A DNA stretch of 64,000 bases from Brevibacterium renqingii (GCF_017808105.1 NZ_JADBHF010000005.1:62001-126000), one strand, 5' to 3'. Shown: positions 25,563-34,945, numbered from the stretch's first letter. Notes: generated by a model not told the origin, from the sequence alone. Numbers and translations: made by a program.

Positions 25563-26805
25563 AGACCGGTGCGGTGGTGAGGAAGAGCCGGTCGAGGACT
25601 CCGGCGGAGAGGAACCTCGAGACGGTGCGGCCACCTCCTTCGACGAGGATGGAGCCGGGCACATGTTCGCGGATGAGTGCGATGACCGTCTGCGGGGCTG
25701 CGGTCTCTCCGGCTCCCATCGGTGGGAGCCGGACGACGCGCACATGATCCCCGACGTCGGAACCCACGGTCGCCTCGGCGCCGATCATCCACAGCGTCGC
25801 AGCAGGACCGGTGCGCAGCACCGTGGACTCCGTCGGCACACGTCCCCGGGGATCGAGGACGACGCGCACGGGATTCTCGCCCTCGACCGCCCGCACTGTC
25901 AGCTGCGGATCATCCGCGATGACCGTCTGAGCCCCGACGAGGACCGCCCCGACGCTGGCCCGAACCCGATGGAGGTGTGTCCGGTCGGTGCGGCCGGAGA
26001 CGAAACAGGCGTCGCCGGTGCTCGTGGCGATGAACCCGTCCTGGCTCTGTGCCAGCTGAGCGACCACCTCCGCCTCGTCCGAGAGAGTGTCGTAGACATC
26101 CCTTCCGTTGAGCGGAAGATGCGAGCTGACAGGCGGCTCATGGCGGGCTTGCCTCGTCGATGGCACCGCGGTGAGCTCCTCCTCGAGGTGGGAGGGAACG
26201 TCATGGTTCATCCGCAGCCGTTTGCTCATCAGGTATCTGCTGTTCTCCGGCCGGTCGGCCACAGGCAGCCGCACCCGTGAGGCGACCTCGATGCCCAGCG
26301 CCTCCAGAGCCTCCTGCTTGCTCGGATTCGACGAAAGGAGTCGGATGCGCGGACAGCCGAGTTCGCGCAGAACCGCGGCCGCGGCATCGTAGTCCCGAGC
26401 GTCGTCGGGCAGACCGAGAGCCCGGTTCGCGCTCACCGTGTCGAGACCCCCGTCCTGCAGGGCATAGGCCTGCAGCTTCGCGGCGAGACCGATTCCGCGT
26501 CCCTCGTGCTGCGTCATGTAGATGAGGAGCCCGTGACCGGAGGCGGCGATGGCGGCGAGCGCCGCGGTGAGCTGGTCTCCGCAATCGCAGCGATGTGAGC
26601 CGAGGGCGTCTCCGGTGAGGCATTCGCTGTGCACCCGCACCAGGGGAGCGTCCCTCTTCTCCGGGCTGCCCATGCTCATGACGGCATGCGTGATCCCGTT
26701 GTGGGTGAATGACCTGATGGTGAACGTCCCATGTTCGGTCGGCAGGGAGCTGCTCGGTCCGACGACGAGGGGCGGCGGGACGGAGCGGCGGTGCATCGAA
26801 GTCAT
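25363..26805 (-). CDS. GTP cyclohydrolase II - RibD-type reductase fusion
   Basis: A 480-residue bifunctional protein. Residues 25-205 are GTP cyclohydrolase II (RibA), with the zinc cysteines Cys62, Cys73 and Cys75 in HSECLTGDALGSHRCDCGDQL and the GTP loop HEGRGIGLAAKLQAYALQD. It should make 2,5-diamino-6-ribosylamino-pyrimidinone phosphate. Residues 250-460 are the RibD C-terminal (dihydrofolate-reductase-like) domain, with VGAQTVIADDPQLTVR, VVLDPRGRVP and ILVEGGGRTVSRFL, which would reduce the ribose to ribityl. The deaminase domain of normal RibD is missing. TATACT ends 6 bases before ATG 26805, and no ribosome site is visible. Confidence 0.85.
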   Translation of the reverse strand: MTSMHRRSVPPPLVVGPSSSLPTEHGTFTIRSFTHNGITHAVMSMGSPEKRDAPLVRVHSECLTGDALGSHRCDCGDQLTAALAAIAASGHGLLIYMTQHEGRGIGLAAKLQAYALQDGGLDTVSANRALGLPDDARDYDAAAAVLRELGCPRIRLLSSNPSKQEALEALGIEVASRVRLPVADRPENSRYLMSKRLRMNHDVPSHLEEELTAVPSTRQARHEPPVSSHLPLNGRDVYDTLSDEAEVVAQLAQSQDGFIATSTGDACFVSGRTDRTHLHRVRASVGAVLVGAQTVIADDPQLTVRAVEGENPVRVVLDPRGRVPTESTVLRTGPAATLWMIGAEATVGSDVGDHVRVVRLPPMGAGETAAPQTVIALIREHVPGSILVEGGGRTVSRFLSAGVLDRLFLTTAPVFIGDGVPGIRFEGSEVMAQALRTPFRRFELGEDICTEYLLSPAAVEHSSQAPVPNSVTVGSTPSTG

Positions 26806-26833
26806 ATGAGCAGTATAAGAGAGAACCGTGTGG

Positions 26834-27562
26834 TCACGGGGTCCGAATTTTCGTCGCATCGGAGATGGCCGGCCTTGACGCGCCGCGCTCGAGCCAGATG
26901 ATGTCACGAGCGAATGACCAGGTGAGGGCTGTGAGAGCGATGCCGGCCGCGGTGCAGCCGAGCCAGGTATGGGCCTGTGCCAAGGGAGAGCCGGCCGTGA
27001 CGAGGAGGATCCCCTGGGCGGCCGCGACGATCTTGCGCACTCGGGAATGGGGCAGCTTCTGCTGCCAGCGTGCGCGCAGAGATGTGATGGCCTTGAAACC
27101 GTAGTAGTAGAGCCCCGGCAGCATCGTCCACGGTCCCCAGAGCGGAACGAGAGATACCGAGAGGATGAGGACGAAGAGGGCGTCGACCCTCTCGTCGAAT
27201 GCCTCACCCGCAGCGGTGACCACGGTCCGGCGGGCCACGAAACCGTCGCCGGCATCGAGCAGCAGCGCTGACGCCGCCAAAGTCACAGCCGTCCAGCTCA
27301 GCCCCGGCTGAAAGATCATGGCCGCCGTGCAGATGGTGATGATCCCCAGCCGGGCGGCCGTGATCGCATCGGCCGGTGACCACGGCCTGCCTGTGCAGAG
27401 CCGAGGGCCGGCACCGACGGCGCCGATGAAGACGACGACCAGCACGGTCAGGGGGTGCGGTCGGACGAAGACGCCGATGATCGCCGAGGCGGTCAGCAGC
27501 AGCATCGACAGGACGTCGATGCGGAGTGCTCCGGCGGTGTTCACTCCTCGTCGCAGCAGCAT
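26834..27562 (-). CDS. CDP-alcohol phosphatidyltransferase family protein
   Basis: A 242-residue membrane enzyme with about six helices. The full CDP-alcohol phosphotransferase motif is present: Asp103, Asp106-Gly107, Ala110-Arg111, Gly119, Asp123 and Asp127. These residues bind two metal ions and the CDP-linked donor. The family normally makes phospholipid head groups from a CDP-alcohol; donor and acceptor here are unknown. Start ATG 27562 has GGAAAGGA before it. It lies 28 bases upstream of the RibA-RibD fusion on the same strand, so the two are probably co-transcribed and belong to one pathway. Confidence 0.85.
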   Translation of the reverse strand: MLLRRGVNTAGALRIDVLSMLLLTASAIIGVFVRPHPLTVLVVVFIGAVGAGPRLCTGRPWSPADAITAARLGIITICTAAMIFQPGLSWTAVTLAASALLLDAGDGFVARRTVVTAAGEAFDERVDALFVLILSVSLVPLWGPWTMLPGLYYYGFKAITSLRARWQQKLPHSRVRKIVAAAQGILLVTAGSPLAQAHTWLGCTAAGIALTALTWSFARDIIWLERGASRPAISDATKIRTP

Positions 27563-27804
27563 CGAGGTCCTTTCCTCGCCCGATCCGAGGTGTCCGGTCC
27601 GCGGTCTCGACATGGGCGAACGCGAACCGGCAACCCTGACAACTTCACCCTAGGACATCGCCCGCCAGTCAGGGGAGCCTGCTCGCTCGCGAGGGGAATT
27701 CGAACGACCGCCGGGTGTGCGGCGTCGAAGGCGCTGAGGGCGTTGCGTGTCTGGACGTCGTATGGTGGTTCGACAGTGAGAACCGAAATGAGGGGTGCGC
27801 ACAC

Positions 27805-28818
27805 GTGAACGGAACGGCCGACGGATCCGAGGCTGGCCTCGGCGATCTCGCACACACCTGCTGTGCGCCCGCCGCGAAGCGAATGAGCAAGGCCGAAGGC
27901 ACGGCGGTCGGCGCGGCCTGTCGAAGCGGCGAGCGAACAGCGGAGGCGAAGGACTTCAGTTTCGATTTCGTGACCGTAGGCGGCACCTTCGATATGGGCG
28001 ACCCGTTCGGCGACGGTCATCCGGCCGACGGCGAAGGGCCTCGCCATCGGGTGAGTCTCAGCGACTTCGAGATCGCGACGACGAGCGTGACGAACGAGGA
28101 CTTCGCGGGCTTCGTCGAGGACACGGGGTTCGTCACCACCGCAGAACGGCTGGGCACCTCCGCGGTGTTCGCCATGCTCCTCGAGACGAACCCGCAGGCG
28201 CGCAGCCACGTGCTCGGGCAAGCGCCGGGCGTGCCCTGGTGGGTCGAAGTGTCCGGGGCGAACTGGGCGGCTCCCGAAGGCCCGGGCTCCGATGTCGCCG
28301 ACCGCCGAGGGCACCCGGTCGTCCATATCAGTTGGGACGATGCCCTGGCGTACTGCGCCTGGGCGGGCGTCCGACTGCCGAGCGAAGCCGAATGGGAGTG
28401 CGCCGCCCGCGGCGGCCTCAAGGGACGACGCTACCCGTGGGGCAACCGGCTGCTCGTCGACGGAGAGTGGAACTGCAATATCTGGCAAGGCGACTTCCCG
28501 CGCAGCAACACCCTCGAAGACGGGTTCATCGGCACTGCTCCTGCCCGGCATTTCTCCCCCAACGGCTTGGGGCTGTACAACACCGTCGGCAACGTCTGGG
28601 AATGGTGTTCCGACTACTTCGACCGCGACTACTATCAGCGCTCGCCCCAGACCGACCCGCCCGGCCCTGCCACGGGGGAGAAGAGGGTCATGCGCGGGGG
28701 ATCGTTCCTCTGCCACGACTCCTACTGCAATCGCTACAGAGTGGCCGCGAGGTCGTCGAACACTCCCGACTCCTCGGCGTCGAACATCGGATTCCGCATC
28801 GTGCGCGATCCTCGGTGA
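27805..28818 (+). CDS. Formylglycine-generating enzyme (FGE-sulfatase family)
   Basis: A 337-residue protein of the copper-dependent FGE family, which oxidises a sulfatase active-site Cys to formylglycine. The catalytic cysteine pair is Cys303 and Cys308 in [16 protein letters not shown], followed by the near-invariant [43 protein letters not shown] and the substrate region [20 protein letters not shown] also match true FGEs. I chose GTG 27805, with GAGGGG 8 bases before it, which leaves the actinobacterial N-terminal CCAPA segment in place. No sulfatase gene is in the window. It is divergent from the CDP-alcohol phosphotransferase gene. Confidence 0.92.
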   Translation: MNGTADGSEAGLGDLAHTCCAPAAKRMSKAEGTAVGAACRSGERTAEAKDFSFDFVTVGGTFDMGDPFGDGHPADGEGPRHRVSLSDFEIATTSVTNEDFAGFVEDTGFVTTAERLGTSAVFAMLLETNPQARSHVLGQAPGVPWWVEVSGANWAAPEGPGSDVADRRGHPVVHISWDDALAYCAWAGVRLPSEAEWECAARGGLKGRRYPWGNRLLVDGEWNCNIWQGDFPRSNTLEDGFIGTAPARHFSPNGLGLYNTVGNVWEWCSDYFDRDYYQRSPQTDPPGPATGEKRVMRGGSFLCHDSYCNRYRVAARSSNTPDSSASNIGFRIVRDPR

Positions 28819-28827
28819 TCATCGACT

Positions 28828-29760
28828 TCAGTGCTTCAGGTCGTGGCCGAGTCGGCTCATCAGCCGTTGCGTCTGATCCGCCAGTGTCTCGAGCGTGAAG
28901 CGAACGGTTTCGCGGGAATCCGCGCCGGCGCGGGTGACAGCGGCGATATGGCGGGACGGCGAGTTGTCGCCGCTGAGTGGGATCCGTCGGACGGGGTGGA
29001 GATCCTGGGACCGTGACAGGCGAGATGCGACACAGACGCCGAAGCCCTCGCAGACGAGCGCGGTCCCGGTGTTCCAATCATTGGCGAAGTGGCCGATGCG
29101 CGGGGTGAACCCGGCCGCCGCGCAGCTGGCCATGAGGAGCTGATGGTAGGTGGTGCCGGGCCGGCCCAGGATCCAAGTCTCCTCGACGGTGTCGCCGATC
29201 GTGACGGATTTCCGATCGGCCAAGGGATGGTCGAGCGGGACCATGAGATCGAGAGGATCATCGATGAGGAAGTGCTGACTGAAGCGTTCGTCTCCTCCGG
29301 CGGGGATGCCGGGAGCGGCCACGATGACGCCGACGTCCGCGTCACCGGAGAGCAGGAAGTCGAAGCACTCGCTGGGTTCGGCCTCGATGGTCTGCGTCTG
29401 CAGATGAGGGAACTTCGCATTGAGCACCTGCATGGTCGGCGGCAGCAGGAGTGCCGCAGCGGTGGAGAAACCGCAGAGACCCAGCCTGCCCGACACCGTT
29501 TCTGAGAAGCGTCCGAGATCGGCCAGAGCCGATTCCCATTCCGCGGACATGGCGTCCACATGGCCCAGCAGCGAGGCGGCCGCCGGCGTGAGCCGGACGT
29601 TGCGTCCGTACTGCTCGAGCAATGTGACACCGAGCTCCTCGGCGAGTTGTCTGACCTGATGGGACACGGTCGATGGCGAATACCGAAGGGCATGGGCCGC
29701 CGCGGTGATGGTGCCGTGCCGTTGGATCATGCTCAACATGGTGAGCCGACTGTCGATCAT
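28828..29760 (-). CDS. LysR family transcriptional regulator
   Basis: A 310-residue regulator: winged helix in residues 1-60 (TITAAAHALRYSPSTVSHQVRQLAEELGVTLLEQYGR) and a periplasmic-binding-protein-like effector domain after residue 90 (LGLCGFSTAAALLLPPTMQVLNAKFPHLQ). AGGA lies before ATG 29760. It is divergent from the MFS gene 172 bases away and is the likely controller of that gene. It converges with the FGE gene, 9 bases apart. Confidence 0.92.
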   Translation of the reverse strand: MIDSRLTMLSMIQRHGTITAAAHALRYSPSTVSHQVRQLAEELGVTLLEQYGRNVRLTPAAASLLGHVDAMSAEWESALADLGRFSETVSGRLGLCGFSTAAALLLPPTMQVLNAKFPHLQTQTIEAEPSECFDFLLSGDADVGVIVAAPGIPAGGDERFSQHFLIDDPLDLMVPLDHPLADRKSVTIGDTVEETWILGRPGTTYHQLLMASCAAAGFTPRIGHFANDWNTGTALVCEGFGVCVASRLSRSQDLHPVRRIPLSGDNSPSRHIAAVTRAGADSRETVRFTLETLADQTQRLMSRLGHDLKH

Positions 29761-29766
29761 GCGGTC

Positions 29767-29800
29767 CTATCGAATGATTCAGTGGAAATTCTTGCGATAG
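29767..29800. promoter_or_regulatory. Candidate LysR operator
   Basis: CTATCG (29767-29772) and CGATAG (29795-29800) are inverted arms 22 bases apart, with further partial symmetry inside. The site is a few bases upstream of the LysR start in the divergent region with the MFS gene, the usual place for autoregulation and activation. Confidence 0.4.
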
Positions 29801-29932
29801 ACAACAGTACTCGTTCGGGCCCATGCTGGAACAGCAGCTTCGCAACACCACGAGGTCGGCAGCGCAGAGCCTGCGGAAGCGGCCCGCGCCACTGAGCGCG
29901 CATTCAGACCGATGAGACGAAGGAGGTTCCGG

Positions 29933-31276
29933 ATGCCCGAATACGCACGCATCAGAGGGTCGAGGCGTCAGATGTGGTTCGGATCCCTGGTCCTGCTGGT
30001 GCTCTCGGCGGCCGCGAACATGGCCAGCCCGCTGTATCCGCTGCTGCAGGACGCCTATGGGATGTCCGACACGCTGATGACCGCGCTCTATGCGACCTAT
30101 GTCCTCAGCTGTCTGCCGTCGCTGCTGCTGTTCGGGTCGGCGGCGGATGCGTTCGGTCGCAAGCCGGTCCTGTTGGCTGCGATCGGTCTGGTCGGACTGG
30201 GCACTGCGGGATTCGGGCTCAACGGCCTGGGGACTGCAGGCCTCTTCGCCGGAAGGGCGCTTGTGGGCATCGGACTCGGTTTGGGCACAGGCGCCGGAAT
30301 CGCATTGATGGTCGAAGCCTCACCGGCTCGGAAGGCCTGGTTGGGAACGACCTCGGCGACGATCTCGTTCGTTCTGGGCTCGGGCCTCGGCCCGATTCTG
30401 GCGGGAGCCGTCTCAGCGCTGAGCGGCGCCCCTCTGGTGCTGCCTTTCATGGTCATGTGCGCGATGACCGCCATCGTGATGATTCTGATCGCGGCGATGC
30501 CATTGCATCGTCCGTTCACTCGACAGCGATGGCGACCGACGTGGCCGTCGGTGCCCGGCCCCATGCGCATGAACTTCAACATCGCCGCTCTGACCGGATT
30601 CGTCGGCTGGACGGCACTCGGCCTCTTCCTCGCATTGCTGCCATCGATGGCACAGTCGATTCTTCCGAAGTCGGGAACCTTGTCCTCGGGAGTCATCGTG
30701 GGTTCGGTCCTGGTGGTCTCGACGGCGAGCCAGCTGGTGGCGCCGAAGTTCCGCCCCCGAGCCGCGCAGACGCTGGGTCTCACCCTCATGGGACTCGGAG
30801 CGGCCCTCCTCCTGGGCTCGAATCTGCCGACGATCGGACCCGATGGGGTGACAGCGATCATGGTGATCGCCGCCGTGGCAACGGGTACCGGGCACGGTCT
30901 GAGCTATTGGGGAGCCAATCGTGAGGTCGATGTGCTCACTCCGACGAAGAACCGCGCAGGAATCTCCGCGGCACTGTATCTGGCCTTCTACGCCGGAGCG
31001 GGGGCCCCAGCGGTCGTCGTCGGAATCCTGGCCCTGAGCATGCCGCTGGTGGTGGCCACGATGATCTTCACTCTGGCGCTGCTGCTGGCGACGATCGTCG
31101 CCATTCCGGTTCCCGTCCTGGCGCAAACCGTGGTGCGGCAGTCGCGCGCTGCTTCCGCGATGTCTGCAGAAGACGGAAGGGAGGGCGATAGCGGGACCAT
31201 CCGGGAAAGCACCACGGCCGACCGCTCGAGCCAAGCGGCACGACCTGGCGGGACCGCCTCGGTGCTGGAGCCATAG
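29933..31276 (+). CDS. MFS transporter (drug-efflux-like)
   Basis: A 447-residue major facilitator protein with 12 predicted membrane helices. Motif A is FGSAADAFGRKPVLLAA after helix 2, and a Gly-rich helix 4-5 region (LVGIGLGLGTGAGIALMVEASP) follows. ATG 29933 has AAGGAGG six bases before it. The C-terminal 50 residues are a charged cytoplasmic tail. The substrate is unknown; the divergent LysR gene probably regulates it. Confidence 0.88.
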   Translation: MPEYARIRGSRRQMWFGSLVLLVLSAAANMASPLYPLLQDAYGMSDTLMTALYATYVLSCLPSLLLFGSAADAFGRKPVLLAAIGLVGLGTAGFGLNGLGTAGLFAGRALVGIGLGLGTGAGIALMVEASPARKAWLGTTSATISFVLGSGLGPILAGAVSALSGAPLVLPFMVMCAMTAIVMILIAAMPLHRPFTRQRWRPTWPSVPGPMRMNFNIAALTGFVGWTALGLFLALLPSMAQSILPKSGTLSSGVIVGSVLVVSTASQLVAPKFRPRAAQTLGLTLMGLGAALLLGSNLPTIGPDGVTAIMVIAAVATGTGHGLSYWGANREVDVLTPTKNRAGISAALYLAFYAGAGAPAVVVGILALSMPLVVATMIFTLALLLATIVAIPVPVLAQTVVRQSRAASAMSAEDGREGDSGTIRESTTADRSSQAARPGGTASVLEP

Positions 31277-31296
31277 CGCCCGATAGACTTCGGACC

Positions 31297-32802
31297 ATGT
31301 CGAGAATCACGTGCCCGGAGCTGAGAACGAAGACCGCTTCCGCCGCCGAGGCGGCCAGCCATATCGACAACGGCCACAGAGTGGCCATGAGCGGATTCAC
31401 CGGTTCGGGGTATCCGAAGGCAGTGCCGGGCGCGGTGGCGGATCGGGCGCGTGCTGCGCACGAGCGCGGAGACGACTTCAGCGTCGAGCTGTGGACCGGC
31501 GCTTCGACGGCGCCGGAACTCGACGGAGTGCTCGCAGAGGCGCAGGCGGTGAGCAAACGGCTGCCGTTCCAGTCCGATCCGGACATGCGGGCCTCGATCA
31601 ACTCCGGCGGCACCGAGTATGTCGACACCCACCTCAGCCATTCGGCGCAGCAGGCTTGGTTCGGCTTCTACGGAAACCTCGATATCGCCGTCGTCGAGGT
31701 CGCTGCGATCCTGCCCAACGGGCTTCTGGTGCCCGGCAGCTCGGTCGGCAACTCGAAGACGTGGCTCGACTTGGCCGACAAGGTCATCCTCGAGGTCAAC
31801 GAATGGCACCCGCGTGCATACGAGGGTTTCCACGACGTCTACTACGGCACCCGCCGGCCGCCCGAGCGTCTGCCGATCCAGCTGCTCGAACCCATGCAGC
31901 GCATCGGCGATCCGTACCTGCGTGTCGATCCCGCGAAGGTCGTCGCCGTGGTCGAGACCAATGCTCCCGACCGGAACCTTCCGTTCAAGCCGACCGATGA
32001 CGATTCGAAGGCGATCGCGAATCACCTCGTCGATTTCCTTCGCCACGAGATCCGGGCCGATCGGCTGCCGCCAGAGCTGCTCCCGCTGCAATCGGGTGTG
32101 GGCAATGTCGCCAACGCAGTGATGGGCAACCTCGCAGACAGCGAATTCGAAGGTCTGACCGCGTACACCGAGGTCATCCAGGACGGGATGCTCGACCTTC
32201 TCGACAACGGCAAACTCGCTTCGGTGTCGGCCACCGCGTTCTCACTGTCGGCCGAACGGGCAGCCCATTTCAACGAGAACATCGAGTCCTACAAAGGCCG
32301 GATCCTGCTGCGGACACAGGAGATGTCGAACCATCCCGAGGCCATCCGCCGCCTCGGAGTCATCGCGATCAACGGGATGGTCGAGGCCGACATCTACGGC
32401 AACGTGAACTCCACCCATGTGATGGGCTCGTCGATCATCAACGGCATCGGCGGTTCCGGCGACTTCGCGCGCAACGCCTACCTCGACTTCTTCGTCTCGA
32501 ACTCGTTGGCCAAGAACGGTGCGATCTCCTCGATCGTGCCGTTCGCCAGCCACATCGACCATACCGAGCACGACACGCAGATCCTCGTCACCGAACAGGG
32601 ACTGGCCGATCTGCGCGGACTCTCACCCGTGGCACGAGCCCGGAAGATCATCGCCGCCTGCGCCCACCCCGACTACCGCGAACGGCTTTCGGACTATCTC
32701 GAGCGGGCGATCGCCGCGAATCCGCACGGACGGCACACTCCGCACCTGCTGGGCGAGGCCCTGTCCTGGCACGAGAGCTTCACGACCACCGGACGGATGT
32801 AG
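31297..32802 (+). CDS. Acetyl-CoA hydrolase/transferase (class I CoA-transferase, AarC/Ach1-like)
   Basis: A 501-residue CoA-transferase. The expected active-site glutamate is Glu292 in AYTEVIQDG, matching Glu294 of Acetobacter AarC in position and context. VMGSSIINGIGGSGDFARNAY is the oxyanion and CoA-binding glycine loop, and ILVTEQGLADLRGLSP closes the second domain. Family members swap CoA between succinate and acetate or propionate. TAGACT at 31284-31289, 7 bases before ATG 31297, suggests a leaderless transcript. It is likely to serve acetate re-activation or a short TCA variant. Confidence 0.9.
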   Translation: MSRITCPELRTKTASAAEAASHIDNGHRVAMSGFTGSGYPKAVPGAVADRARAAHERGDDFSVELWTGASTAPELDGVLAEAQAVSKRLPFQSDPDMRASINSGGTEYVDTHLSHSAQQAWFGFYGNLDIAVVEVAAILPNGLLVPGSSVGNSKTWLDLADKVILEVNEWHPRAYEGFHDVYYGTRRPPERLPIQLLEPMQRIGDPYLRVDPAKVVAVVETNAPDRNLPFKPTDDDSKAIANHLVDFLRHEIRADRLPPELLPLQSGVGNVANAVMGNLADSEFEGLTAYTEVIQDGMLDLLDNGKLASVSATAFSLSAERAAHFNENIESYKGRILLRTQEMSNHPEAIRRLGVIAINGMVEADIYGNVNSTHVMGSSIINGIGGSGDFARNAYLDFFVSNSLAKNGAISSIVPFASHIDHTEHDTQILVTEQGLADLRGLSPVARARKIIAACAHPDYRERLSDYLERAIAANPHGRHTPHLLGEALSWHESFTTTGRM

Positions 32803-33002
32803 AGGGCCGGTCCTGCTCACTCAGCCGGCGAGCCAGGTCGGCACGGCGGCCACCACCCAGGCCAGCCCGGGGCCGATGAGGCTGATCGTCTGAAGATTGT
32901 CCGTGACTTCGCCCGCGCGCGGTTTGCTACTGTCGGTTGAGGACGCGGACGAGGTTCGGCTTCACATCAGACGACCGAATTCGCGGGAGGGAGCGGCCGC
33001 CT

Positions 33003-34268
33003 GTGGTGGTGAACCAGATGTTCGGCAGATTCCTGCCGTCGAATCGCAGACTCAATCCGGCGGCGCTGGCATGGGTGGTCGTCGTCTTTGCGGCCATCGT
33101 CATGCTGGCCGTGCAGTCCTCGATCGCCGCGGGAGTCTATGATGCTCCCGTGGCGTTGGCCTTCGGTCTCACTGTCGTCCACGCCGGAACGATGCCGCTG
33201 TCCATGCTGCGTCCGCTCTTCGGTGCCATCCTCTCGTCCTGTGCGTGCGCCGCGCTGCCGCTGATCGGCCCCCATGCAGCCGATGCGTCCTGGCCGTGGA
33301 TGGTGCCGGTGATGATCACTCAGATCGCAGTCATCCTCATCATCGGCCTGCGTGCGCACTGGGGGATCGCGCTTTCGGCACTCCTCGGCAGCATAGGCGG
33401 GTCCGCGCTCGCGGCCGTGATCGGTCATGCTCTCTTCCACCTCGAACGAACCGACGCGTCGATCATCAACATCATGATCTATGCCTGCATCGCAGGTGGC
33501 GTCTACGTCGCCGCCGTCATCGTCCAGCAATGGCAGCTCATCCGCTCCCAGCTGCTGCAGGAGAAGGAGAACACCGCCGAGGAGCATTCGAAGCGCGTCA
33601 CGATCGAAGAGAGGGCCCGAATCGCGCGTGAGCTGCACGATATCGTCGCTCACAGCATGTCCATCATCAACATCCAGTCCTCCAGCGCACCCTTCCGCCA
33701 TGCAGGGATCGACGCCGGGGTGGCGAAGGAGTTCGAGGACATCTCGACCTCTGCGCGCGCGGCGCTCACGGAGATGCGCGGTCTGCTCAGTGTGCTGCGC
33801 AACGACGATTCGGCACACGAACTGGCCCCGCAGCCGAAGCTCTCCGACGTCGACGAGCTTGTCGACAAGGCTCGACAGGCGGGAGTGAGAGTCACCCTCG
33901 AGCGCCGCGGAGAACCCTTGGATGCCGTCTTGCGCGACAGCACCGGGTTGGCCGGTTATCGGATCATCCAAGAGGCCCTGAGCAATGCGATCCGGCATGC
34001 CCGGGACTCGGACATCGCCATCAGGATCCGAAGCGATGGCGCTTCGGTCCGCATCTTAGTGACCAATACCCGGGGTGAAGGCCCCACCGAGGCCGTTTCG
34101 ACCGAAGAGCATCGGGGGCAGGGCCTGGTGGGGATGCGCGAACGTGCCGGTTCCGTCGGCGGTGAGATCCGCAGCGGCCGGACGGCGACGGGAGGATTCG
34201 AAGTGGAAGCTGTGCTGCCGCTCAGCCTGACAGGGCCGGTGGCCGATGAGAGGCGGGAACGCGCATGA
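33003..34268 (+). CDS. Sensor histidine kinase (HisKA_3), DesK-like context
   Basis: A 421-residue membrane kinase with four to five helices in residues 25-185 and almost no extracellular loops, as in membrane-fluidity sensors. The phospho-His box is IEERARIARELHDIVAHSMSIINIQ. The ATPase domain has GYRIIQEALSNAIRHARDSD and RGQGLVGMRERAGSVGG. GTG 33003 is chosen because CGGGAGGGAG precedes it. Its stop overlaps the response regulator start (ATGA). The desaturase gene downstream suggests a DesKR-type role in controlling membrane lipids. Confidence 0.9.
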   Translation: MVVNQMFGRFLPSNRRLNPAALAWVVVVFAAIVMLAVQSSIAAGVYDAPVALAFGLTVVHAGTMPLSMLRPLFGAILSSCACAALPLIGPHAADASWPWMVPVMITQIAVILIIGLRAHWGIALSALLGSIGGSALAAVIGHALFHLERTDASIINIMIYACIAGGVYVAAVIVQQWQLIRSQLLQEKENTAEEHSKRVTIEERARIARELHDIVAHSMSIINIQSSSAPFRHAGIDAGVAKEFEDISTSARAALTEMRGLLSVLRNDDSAHELAPQPKLSDVDELVDKARQAGVRVTLERRGEPLDAVLRDSTGLAGYRIIQEALSNAIRHARDSDIAIRIRSDGASVRILVTNTRGEGPTEAVSTEEHRGQGLVGMRERAGSVGGEIRSGRTATGGFEVEAVLPLSLTGPVADERRERA

Positions 34269-34945
34269 TCCGCATCGTCATCGCCGACGACCATGCCATG
34301 GTCCGGGCAGGATTCGCTGCTCTGCTGGAGGCCCATCCCGACCTCGAAGTCGTCGGACAGGCGCAGGACGGCGAGGAATGCGTGAGAATGGCGGCCGACT
34401 GCGCCCCCGACATCGTGCTCATGGATGTGCGCATGCCGATGATGGACGGCATCGAGGCGACGCGGACGATCGTCGCGGACTCACGAGCCGCCTCGGCGAC
34501 AGGTCCTCGGATCATCATGCTCACCACCTTCGACATCGACGATTATGTCTTCGACGCGATCCGGGCCGGGGCCAGTGGGTTCCTCCTCAAGGACGCTCCG
34601 CCCGATGAGCTCGCCGAGGCGGTGCGCGTCGTGGCCTCGGGTGAGGGGCTGCTGGCCCCGAGCGTGACCAAACGCGTCATCGAGCACTTCGCCGCGACGC
34701 CTCGGACATCCCCGGCCCCGACGCTTTCCGGCCTGCCGGAGCTGACGGATCGCGAGCGGGAGATCCTCGTGCTCGTCGCGCGCGGCGAATCCAATTCGGA
34801 GATCGCGGCCAGTCTCTTCATCGCCGTTCAGACAGTGAAGACGCATGTCTCGCGGATTCTGTACAAACTCGATGCCCGGGATCGGGCCCAGGCCGTCATC
34901 GCGGCCTACGAATCGGGTCTGGTCGTGCCCGGGGCCCAGCTCTGA
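34265..34945 (+). CDS. NarL/LuxR family response regulator, DesR-like context
   Basis: A 226-residue regulator with phospho-acceptor Asp54 in IVLMDVRMP, a KDAPPDELAEAVRVVASGE receiver end, and a LuxR-type DNA-binding domain (LTDREREILVLVARGESNSEIAASLFIAVQTVKTHVSRIL). It is translationally coupled to the kinase and lies 116 bases upstream of the desaturase. The perfect inverted repeat in that gap is its most likely binding site. Confidence 0.92.
   Translation: MIRIVIADDHAMVRAGFAALLEAHPDLEVVGQAQDGEECVRMAADCAPDIVLMDVRMPMMDGIEATRTIVADSRAASATGPRIIMLTTFDIDDYVFDAIRAGASGFLLKDAPPDELAEAVRVVASGEGLLAPSVTKRVIEHFAATPRTSPAPTLSGLPELTDREREILVLVARGESNSEIAASLFIAVQTVKTHVSRILYKLDARDRAQAVIAAYESGLVVPGAQL

Noticed and set aside
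21141..27562. Explaining the locus as riboflavin or queuosine synthesis
   Set aside because: Lumazine synthase, riboflavin synthase, deaminase, FolE, QueE and QueC are all missing, and the PTPS-like protein lacks required residues.
32824..32900. Hydrophobic peptide on the minus strand (GPGLAWVVAAVPTWLAG end)
   Set aside because: No start codon exists between it and the upstream in-frame stop, no ribosome site is seen, and antisense hydrophobic runs are common at this base composition.
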